In this document: in pieces, positions 1-4,494 of the stretch
How positions within the stretch are numbered: the first letter of the stretch is position 1
Layout: each line of letters begins with the position of its first letter
Source: Trebonia sp.
GTDB lineage: Bacteria; Actinomycetota; Actinomycetes; Streptosporangiales; Streptosporangiaceae
NCBI GenBank assembly: GCA_030043595.1
Contig: JASHXJ010000043.1
Coordinates: 1 to 6,625 of the forward strand
Reading direction: 5' to 3'
Length of the DNA stretch: 6,625 nt
Notes under the pieces: model-generated
The model's database searches: none
What the model was told of the DNA's origin: nothing
What the model saw: only the letters and a program-made list of their open reading frames with translations
Program-made: the position numbers and the translations under genes

Positions 1-513
1 GATCCGGTCGAGCACCGCGGTGGACCGCAGCTCGGCGAGCCTGGCGGCGGGCGCGGCGGCGAACTCCTCCCCCGCGACGTCGGCGAGGGCGGGACCGCGC
101 CATGCGGTCAGGGCCTCGCGCAGCAGGGGCGCCGCCGTCCGCGCGTCCCCCTGGGTGAGCGCGCGGTTGCCGGCCCGGGCCGCCGCTTCGAAGGAGACGG
201 CGTCCACCGCTGCGGCGGGGACCACCAGCCGGTAGCCCGCGGAAGACGACTCGAGCACGGCGTCGTCGATTCCCGCCTGACGGAGCGTGGCGCGCAGCCG
301 GGACACCAGCGACTGCAGGGCGTTGGCGGCATCGGCGGGGCGGTCGTCGCGGTCGGCCGGCCACAGCCGCTCGATCAGCTGGTGCGCGGAAACCGGGCGG
401 CCCGCGTCCAGGGCCAGCAGGATCAGCAGCGCGCGGAGGCGGTACCCGCCGACGGACACCGCGCGGCCGGCGCTGTCCTGTACCTGGAGCGTGCCGAGCA
501 CGCCGATCCGCAA
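1..513 (-). CDS. AfsR/SARP-family transcriptional activator, N-terminal part (3' end outside window)
   Basis: This is the first 171 codons of a regulator of the Streptomyces antibiotic regulatory protein type. The protein opens with RIGVLGTLQVQD, the usual first strand of the OmpR-like winged-helix DNA-binding domain. That domain covers about residues 1-98: RLRALLILLALDAGRPVS at 25-42, LIERLWP at 46-52, ANALQSLVSRLR at 63-74 and GYRLVV at 93-98. The bacterial transcriptional activation domain (BTAD) begins near residue 103, with the typical LTAWRGPALADV at 135-146. The frame is open to the window edge, so it is unknown whether this is a short SARP or a long AfsR-like form with NB-ARC and TPR domains. 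The family normally starts at the RIGVLG strand, which favours the TTG at 513, but no ribosome-binding site precedes it; a strong one sits 7 nt before an in-frame ATC at 531-529. It lies downstream of RNase J on the same strand. Family is clear; the regulated genes are not visible. Confidence 0.88.
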   Translation of the reverse strand, partial: MRIGVLGTLQVQDSAGRAVSVGGYRLRALLILLALDAGRPVSAHQLIERLWPADRDDRPADAANALQSLVSRLRATLRQAGIDDAVLESSSAGYRLVVPAAAVDAVSFEAAARAGNRALTQGDARTAAPLLREALTAWRGPALADVAGEEFAAAPAARLAELRSTAVLDRI

Positions 514-538
514 CGAGTCCGGTTGCCTGATCCTGGCA

Positions 539-544
539 CCTCCT
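539..544 (-). promoter_or_regulatory. Strong Shine-Dalgarno (AGGAGG) poorly placed for the SARP start
   Basis: On the minus strand AGGAGG is followed after 7 nt by an in-frame ATC (531-529) and only after 25 nt by the in-frame TTG at 513. No ATG or GTG exists in this frame back to the RNase J stop. Either ATC is used as a rare start, adding six residues (M/I-R-Q-P-D-S), or the TTG is used without a good site, or one base is misread (ATG for ATC). The site itself is plainly seen; which start is used is inference. Confidence 0.55.
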
Positions 545-565
545 TCGGCGTCCCCTGGTGCCTCC

Positions 566-585
566 AGTATCGCGTAATATCGCGT
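566..585 (+). repeat. Tandem 10-bp direct repeat in the SARP promoter region
   Basis: AGTATCGCGT (566-575) is followed directly by AATATCGCGT (576-585), a 9/10 match. On the SARP strand this places two ACGCGATAYT units just upstream of the ribosome-binding site. A possible minus-strand promoter overlaps them: CTGTCA, an 18-nt spacer and GATACT as the -10. One-helical-turn repeats over a promoter are typical of a regulator site, possibly self-regulation. The 10-bp period differs from the roughly 11-bp period known for several SARP heptamer sites. Confidence 0.4.
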
Positions 586-590
586 CGGTT

Positions 591-601
591 GACAGGCTGT
601 C
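591..601. promoter_or_regulatory. Short palindrome GACAG-G-CTGTC in the rnj-SARP gap
   Basis: A perfect 5-bp inverted repeat with a 1-bp centre lies 45 bp downstream of the RNase J stop and overlaps the upstream edge of the possible SARP promoter. It is too short and lacks a T-run, so it is a poor terminator; it could be a dimer-binding half-site pair. The remainder of 514-645 shows no gene. A loose GCCGG/CCGGC pairing lies just after the RNase J stop, with no convincing terminator. Confidence 0.25.
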
Positions 602-645
602 GGAGGATCGGGCTTTCGCGGGCCGGCGGGGCAGGGTCCGGCGGC

Positions 646-2331
646 TCAGACTTCGACGACCACCGGGATGATCATGGGGCGGCGGCGGTAGTTGTCGCTC
701 ACCCACTTGCCGATGACGCGCCGCGCGAGCTGGCGCAGGGCGTGGCTGTCGGACACGCCGTCGGCGGCCGCGCGTTCCAGCGCCTCCTCCAGCTTGGGCA
801 GCACGGCGGCGAACGCGCCCTCGTCGATGCCCGAGCCGCGCGCGTGGATCTCCGGGCCGCCGGCGATCTTGCCGCTGCTCGCGTCGACCACCATGATGAC
901 CGAGATGAAACCCTCCTCACCCAGGATGCGCCGGTCCTTGAGCTGCGACTCAGTGACCTCGCCCACGGTGAGCCCGTCCACGTACACGTAGCCGCACGGC
1001 ACCGCGCCGGTGATGGCGGCCTTGCCGTCGACCAGGTCGACGACGACGCCGTCCTCGGCGATCACGATGCGCTGGGACGGGACGCCGGTGAGCGCCGCCA
1101 GCCGGGCGTGCGCCCGCAGGTGCCGCCATTCGCCGTGCACCGGCATGAAGTTGCGCGGCCGCACCAGGTTCAGCAGGTACAGCAGCTCGCCGGCCGGAGC
1201 GTGCCCCGACACGTGCACCAGCGCGGACTCCTTGTGCACCACGCGCGCGCCCAGCCTGGTCAGACCGTTGATCACCCGGTACACGGCGGTCTCGTTGCCG
1301 GGGATCAGGCTCGAGGCGAGGATCACCGTGTCGCCCGCGGCGACCCGGATCGGGTGGTCCCGCCCGGCCATCCGGGACAGCGCGGACATCGGCTCGCCCT
1401 GCGACCCGGTGGAGATCAGGACGACCTCGCCTGGCGGCATCTCCTCGGCGTCGCGCAGGTCGATGAGCAGCCCGCCGGGCACTCTCAGGTAGCCCAGATC
1501 ACGGGCGACCCCCATGTTCCGCACCATGGAGCGCCCGACGAAAGCGACCTTGCGCCTGTGCTTCGCGGCCACCTCCAGCACCTGCTGCACCCGGTGCACG
1601 TGCGAGGCGAAGCAGGCCACGATGATCCGCTGGTCCGCGCTGGCGAACACCTCGTCGAGGATCGGCGCGATGTCGCGCTCCGACCGGACGATGCCCGGCA
1701 CTTCCGCGTTGGTCGAGTCGGACATCAGCAGGTCGACGCCTTGCGTGCCGAGCCTGGCGAAGCCTGCCAGGTCGGTCAGCCGCCCGTCGAGCGGTAGCTG
1801 GTCCATCTTGAAGTCGCCGGTGTGCAGCACGACGCCCGCCTGCGTGCGGATGGCGACGGCGAGCGCGTCTGGGATCGAGTGGTTCACTGCGAAGAATTCA
1901 AGTTCGAATGGTCCGAACGAGCAGTGGTTACCCTCCTTGACCTCCACCGTCTGCGGGTCGAGGCGGTGCTCGGTCAGTTTCGATCGCACCAGGGCGAGCG
2001 TCAGCCTGGACCCGACCAGCGTGATGTCCTCGCGCTCACGCAGCAGGTACGGGACCGCGCCGATGTGGTCCTCGTGCGCGTGCGTCAGCACCAGGGCCTC
2101 GACGTCGTCCAGGCGTTCCTCGAGGTACCCGAAGTCGGGCAGGATCAGGTCCACGCCCGGCTGGTCCGGCTCGGGGAACAGGACTCCGCAGTCGACGATC
2201 AGCAGCCGTCCGCCGTACTCGAAGACGGTCATGTTGCGGCCGATCTCGCCGAGCCCGCCGAGGGCGACGACGCGCAGGCCCCGCTCGGGCAGGGGGGGCG
2301 GCGGGCTGAGCTCCGGGTGCGGGTAGCTCAC
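646..2331 (-). CDS. rnj: Ribonuclease J (metallo-beta-lactamase/beta-CASP nuclease)
   Basis: A 561-aa zinc-dependent ribonuclease with 5'-to-3' exonuclease and endonuclease activity, acting in cytoplasmic mRNA decay and rRNA maturation. Visible parts, in order: MSYPHPEL leader; GGLGEIGRNMTVFEY at 25-39; metal-binding signature HAHEDH at 84-89 (H84, H86, D88, H89); further ligands H151 in NHS and D173 in GDF; beta-CASP region with TGSQGEP at 308-314, HVSGH at 373-377 and MPVHGE at 396-401; then the C-terminal domain ending in IIPVVVEV. Length is normal for actinobacterial RNase J. The start is set at GTG 2331 because GAGG lies 7 nt upstream and the MS(Y/H)PHPEL opening is typical of actinobacterial orthologues; an upstream TTG at 2391 would add 20 low-complexity residues and is less likely. 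It follows dapA on the same strand, an arrangement common in actinobacteria. No missing key residue is seen. Confidence 0.96.
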   Translation of the reverse strand: MSYPHPELSPPPPLPERGLRVVALGGLGEIGRNMTVFEYGGRLLIVDCGVLFPEPDQPGVDLILPDFGYLEERLDDVEALVLTHAHEDHIGAVPYLLREREDITLVGSRLTLALVRSKLTEHRLDPQTVEVKEGNHCSFGPFELEFFAVNHSIPDALAVAIRTQAGVVLHTGDFKMDQLPLDGRLTDLAGFARLGTQGVDLLMSDSTNAEVPGIVRSERDIAPILDEVFASADQRIIVACFASHVHRVQQVLEVAAKHRRKVAFVGRSMVRNMGVARDLGYLRVPGGLLIDLRDAEEMPPGEVVLISTGSQGEPMSALSRMAGRDHPIRVAAGDTVILASSLIPGNETAVYRVINGLTRLGARVVHKESALVHVSGHAPAGELLYLLNLVRPRNFMPVHGEWRHLRAHARLAALTGVPSQRIVIAEDGVVVDLVDGKAAITGAVPCGYVYVDGLTVGEVTESQLKDRRILGEEGFISVIMVVDASSGKIAGGPEIHARGSGIDEGAFAAVLPKLEEALERAAADGVSDSHALRQLARRVIGKWVSDNYRRRPMIIPVVVEV

Positions 2332-2576
2332 CGGGGCGCCTCGTCCTTGTCCCGGCTTTCTGCCCGGTCCTCGTCCCGTTCCCGGGCGCAATTCGTTGCG
2401 GTCACGTCCATCAGCTCAGTTGAGCATATCGGCGCTGCCGAGTACACCACCGGGGCCGGCGCGCCGCATGCGCTCAGGGCGAATTGCTGAGGCGGGTTCT
2501 CCCGGCCTGCACCCGGGCCTTCTGCCGGGCCTTCTGCCGGGCCTTCTGCCAAGCCTTCGGCCGGGCAGCTGGGGTC
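2332..2576 (-). other. dapA-rnj intergenic region: open frame after dapA stop, weak -10, no clear terminator
   Basis: This 245-bp gap holds a 12-bp tandem repeat next to dapA and little else that is firm. On the minus strand the frame stays open for 82 codons from the dapA TGA to a TGA that overlaps the RNase J GTG start (GTGA). Its codons lack the strong third-position GC bias of the real genes (many GCA, GAA, ATA, TCA, ACT), so it is probably non-coding. A possible -10 TATGCT is at 2428-2423 without a good -35, and a small inverted repeat GCTCA-GT-TGAGC at 2414-2425 overlaps it. rnj could therefore be read from dapA or from its own promoter here. Confidence 0.4.
2515..2562. repeat. 12-bp tandem repeat, three perfect copies plus one degenerate
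   Basis: The unit GGGCCTTCTGCC occurs at 2515-2526, 2527-2538 and 2539-2550, followed by a 9/12 copy AAGCCTTCGGCC at 2551-2562. It starts 14 bp past the dapA stop on the downstream side. Because the unit is a multiple of three, copy-number changes would keep the frame; read on the minus strand in the frame continuing dapA it gives A-E-G-P repeats. It may be a replication-slippage minisatellite. No strong hairpin forms from single units. Confidence 0.85.
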
Positions 2577-3476
2577 TCAGCCGGGGAGCTTCACCCCGCC
2601 CGCGGTCAGGTCCTCGCGCAGCTGCCGCCGCTCGGCGTCGCTCGCCGGGAGCAGCGGGCCGCGGACGCCGCCGCCCGGCAGGCCGAGCAGGTCGAGCGCG
2701 GCCTTTGTCAGGACCGCTGCCTGGTTGCGGAACAGCCCGACATTGACCGGCAGGACCGCCTGGTGGATCCGCAGCGCGTCGGCGTTGCGGCCGTCGCTGA
2801 ACGCGTCGATCATCGCGTGCAGCCGGTCGCCGACCACGTGCCCGGTGACGCTGATGAAGCCGACGGCGCCTATCGACAGCCACGGCAGGTTGACCATGTC
2901 GTCGCCGGAGTAGTACACGAGGCCGGTGCGGGCCAGCACCATCGAGGTGCCCGCCGGGTCGCCCTTGGCGTCCTTGACGCCGACGATCCGGGGATGTTCG
3001 GCCAGCCTGACCAGCGTGTCCGTGGCGACGGCGGTGGCGGTCCTGCCCGGGATGTCGTAGATGAGCATGGGCAGCCCCGTGGTGTCGGCGACCTTGGTGA
3101 AGTGGGCCGCGAGCGCGTCCTGCGCGGGCTTGTTGTAGTACGGAGTAACGACGAGCAGGCCGTGCGCCCCGGCTCGTTCGGCCTGACGGGCCAGCTCCTG
3201 AGTGTGCGCGGTGATGTTGGTGCCCACCCCGGCCACCACCGTCGCCCGGTCGCCGACGGCCTCCCGCACGACGCGGATGAGCCGCTCCTTCTCCGCGTCG
3301 GTCGTCGTCGGCGCCTCGCCGGTGGTGCCGTTGACCACCAGCCCCTCGTTGCGCATGTCGTCCACGAGGTAGGCGGCCAGCCGGGCCGCGCCATCGTAAT
3401 CGACGGCGCCGTCCGCGGTCATGGGGGTGATCATCGCCGTCATCATCCGGCCGAAGGGTGCCGTGGTCGTGGTCAT
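2577..3476 (-). CDS. dapA: 4-hydroxy-tetrahydrodipicolinate synthase
   Basis: A 299-aa class I aldolase-type TIM-barrel enzyme that condenses pyruvate with aspartate semialdehyde, the first committed step to diaminopimelate (cell wall) and lysine. Seen motifs: GTTGE at 50-54 (T51/T52 pair near the active site); PYYNKP at 112-117 with Y114 matching the Tyr lent across the dimer; YDIPGRT at 140-146 with catalytic Y140 and substrate-binding R145; GVKDAKGD at 166-173 with Schiff-base K168; YSGDD at 189-193. All catalytic residues expected of DapA are present, which argues against a sialate lyase or dihydroxy-acid aldolase paralogue. Length is normal. The ATG at 3476 gives the usual actinobacterial N-terminus (..PFGR..TAMITP) but has no Shine-Dalgarno; a TANNNT box placed 6 nt before it suggests leaderless translation. 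It precedes rnj on the same strand. Confidence 0.96.
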   Translation of the reverse strand: MTTTTAPFGRMMTAMITPMTADGAVDYDGAARLAAYLVDDMRNEGLVVNGTTGEAPTTTDAEKERLIRVVREAVGDRATVVAGVGTNITAHTQELARQAERAGAHGLLVVTPYYNKPAQDALAAHFTKVADTTGLPMLIYDIPGRTATAVATDTLVRLAEHPRIVGVKDAKGDPAGTSMVLARTGLVYYSGDDMVNLPWLSIGAVGFISVTGHVVGDRLHAMIDAFSDGRNADALRIHQAVLPVNVGLFRNQAAVLTKAALDLLGLPGGGVRGPLLPASDAERRQLREDLTAGGVKLPG

Positions 3477-3482
3477 AACCGA

Positions 3483-3488
3483 ACCGTA
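3483..3488 (-). promoter_or_regulatory. dapA: Putative -10 box (TACGGT) for leaderless dapA transcription
   Basis: On the minus strand TACGGT fits the actinobacterial TANNNT -10 pattern and ends 6 nt before the A of the dapA ATG, so transcription would begin at the start codon itself. There is no Shine-Dalgarno between it and the ATG. No convincing -35 is visible about 18 nt further up, which is common for actinobacterial promoters. The motif is seen; its use is inferred. The rest of 3477-3554 shows nothing further. Confidence 0.45.
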
Positions 3489-3554
3489 CCCCGGTGCGGA
3501 GGGCGGCTACCAGCTACTTTCGCGCCGCCTGGTTCCTGCCGCATGGCGATCCGC

Positions 3555-3770
3555 TCACAGGGCCGCGACGTGCAGGACCTCCGCCATGTAGCGGCCCGCG
3601 ACCGCCGCTGCCTCGTCGGGCGTGCTCCCGTCTACGCGCGCCCGGATGTAAGCGGCATACCAGTCCCACCAGTTGTGCGGGGCGTGGGTCTTCTCGTACG
3701 GGCCGTGATGCTCGGCCGTCTCCTGGAGCAGGCCTGCTAGGGCAGCGACGTCCATCGTCGGTGGTCCCAT
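3555..3770 (-). CDS. Small WDWY-motif protein, detached partner domain of VOC/glyoxalase proteins
   Basis: A 71-aa soluble helical protein with no signal peptide or membrane segment. Its core is ETAEHHGPYEKTH (17-29) followed by NWWDWYAAYI (33-42) and a C-terminal helix rich in Ala (PDEAAAVAGRYMAEVL, 51-66). From memory, the pattern of a short helix with HxxYE/HxxHE, then W-x-DWYAxY and a final helix matches a domain found at the C-terminus of many actinobacterial VOC-family proteins. Here it is a separate gene, with its start 28 bp after the VOC stop and on the same strand, so the two are surely co-transcribed. The ATG at 3770 is chosen because AGGAGG lies 8 nt upstream; M6 (3755) is an in-frame alternative. 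Function is not known; related proteins are sometimes loosely labelled bleomycin-resistance proteins, for which there is no evidence here. Confidence 0.85.
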   Translation of the reverse strand: MGPPTMDVAALAGLLQETAEHHGPYEKTHAPHNWWDWYAAYIRARVDGSTPDEAAAVAGRYMAEVLHVAAL

Positions 3771-3798
3771 TCCTCAGTCCTCCTGTTCGTCCTGCTCG

Positions 3799-4278
3799 TC
3801 AGTCTTCCCACTCGCGGCCCGGGAGCCGCTGCCTGATCTCCTGGAGCAGCCACCCGTTGCCGTCTGGGTCACTGAACGCGGCGTATGTCTGGTAGGAGCG
3901 CCCTTGCGGGTCCCGGCCAGGGACACGCCCCCCGGCCAGGTGGAACACCTCGCTGACCGTGACGCCGCGGCTGATGAGGTCCGCGCGCGCCGCGTCGATG
4001 TCGGAGACGGCCAGCAGCAGGCGCTGCGCAGAGCCAGGCTCGGCTGTGGTGAGGCCCGTCCCGAACGAGACCGAGCACTGCGAGTGGGGCGGCGTCAGCT
4101 GGACCACCCGGAAGTCGGCGCCGACTGCGATGTCAGCGTCCGTCCGCCAGCCGAGGCTCTGGTAGAAGCCCTTGGCCCGGTCCACGTCGGAGACGGGCAG
4201 CGTCACGACCTCGAGCTTCATGTCGATGGTGCCGACTTCGGGCGTCTGCATCGAGGTGCTGACGTCGGTGCTGGCCAT
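3799..4278 (-). CDS. VOC (vicinal oxygen chelate) / glyoxalase-fold family protein
   Basis: A 159-aa cytoplasmic protein with the two beta-alpha-beta3 modules of the VOC fold. Module 1 spans about residues 21-80 (KLEVVTLPVSDVDRAKGFYQ at 21-40, LGWR at 42-45, FRVVQLTPP at 56-64); module 2 spans about 85-150 (LLLAVSDIDAARADLISRG at 87-105, then FSDPDGNGWLLQEI at 135-148, where E147 is at the usual C-terminal metal-ligand position). Members include glyoxalases, dioxygenases and drug-binding resistance proteins; the sequence alone does not say which. The first 19 residues precede the fold and are probably disordered. ATG 4278 is supported by GGAGG 5 nt upstream; the internal M20 has no such site. 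It ends in RLPGREWED, just where fused relatives continue into the WDWY domain, here supplied by the next gene. Divergent from the hydrolase. Confidence 0.9.
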   Translation of the reverse strand: MASTDVSTSMQTPEVGTIDMKLEVVTLPVSDVDRAKGFYQSLGWRTDADIAVGADFRVVQLTPPHSQCSVSFGTGLTTAEPGSAQRLLLAVSDIDAARADLISRGVTVSEVFHLAGGRVPGRDPQGRSYQTYAAFSDPDGNGWLLQEIRQRLPGREWED

Positions 4279-4290
4279 GGTGACCTCCGT

Positions 4291-4322
4291 GCTGTCTGCG
4301 TGTCGTTTGCGCGCTGTCTGCG
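4291..4322. repeat. 10-bp direct repeats two helical turns apart in the VOC leader
   Basis: GCTGTCTGCG occurs perfectly at 4291-4300 and 4313-4322, a 22-bp period, 13 to 44 bp upstream of the VOC start codon. A second pair, GCGTGTCG, occurs at 4298-4305 and 4346-4353. Same-face repeats at this distance from a start suggest a regulator site over the VOC promoter. No clear -10/-35 pair could be assigned. Confidence 0.4.
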
Positions 4323-4385
4323 CCGGTCGGCTCGTCCTGGCAGCAGCGTGTCGCTTCTGCTGGCCCGTCGCGCCCGTGGAGTCCC

Positions 4386-4414
4386 CTGGTCACCGCGTGG
4401 CCAGTGCCCTGGCC
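4386..4414. promoter_or_regulatory. Overlapping inverted repeats in the VOC-hydrolase divergent region
   Basis: Two inverted repeats share the arm GGCCAG. The first is CTGGTCAC-CGC-GTGGCCAG (4386-4404, 7 of 8 arm pairs); the second is GGCCAG-TGCC-CTGGCC (4399-4414, perfect). Further single copies of the same hexamer lie at 4360-4365 (CTGGCC) and 4443-4448 (GGCCAG). Being roughly mid-way in the 216-bp gap between divergent genes, they may bind a repressor that governs both, or form alternative hairpins in the hydrolase leader. The rest of 4279-4494 shows no gene and no confident promoter. Confidence 0.4.
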
Positions 4415-4494
4415 CGGCCGCGTCCGGGACCGCCAGGCAGCAGGCCAGTGCGGTCACGGGCGCGACGCTGCGCCGGGGGCGTCATCATGCGGCC

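Noticed and set aside
589..594. TTGACA on the plus strand as a -35 box
   Set aside because: No plus-strand gene starts downstream and no -10 follows at suitable spacing; the next real genes are on the minus strand.
382..1797. Long open frame on the plus strand, 471 codons, across from RNase J
   Set aside because: It is antisense to the clearly conserved RNase J gene and reflects the high GC content; its product is His/Arg/Asp-rich with no recognisable domain.
2332..2391. TTG start at 2391 giving a 581-aa RNase J
   Set aside because: The added 20 residues are Gly/Arg-rich low complexity. GTG 2331 has a good ribosome-binding site and gives the typical MS-PHPEL opening.
2551..2576. Possible intrinsic terminator after dapA
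   Set aside because: Only a 3-bp GCC-TTC-GGC stem is found and no T-run follows on the minus strand.
1822..3740. Plus-strand open frames opposite RNase J and dapA (1822-2490 and 2484-3740)
   Set aside because: They are mirror frames of genes with full catalytic motifs on the other strand; low-complexity translations without motifs.
3904..4494. Upstream in-frame extension of the hydrolase frame back to 3904
   Set aside because: It is antisense to the VOC gene and the divergent promoter region; family members begin near the ATG at 4495.
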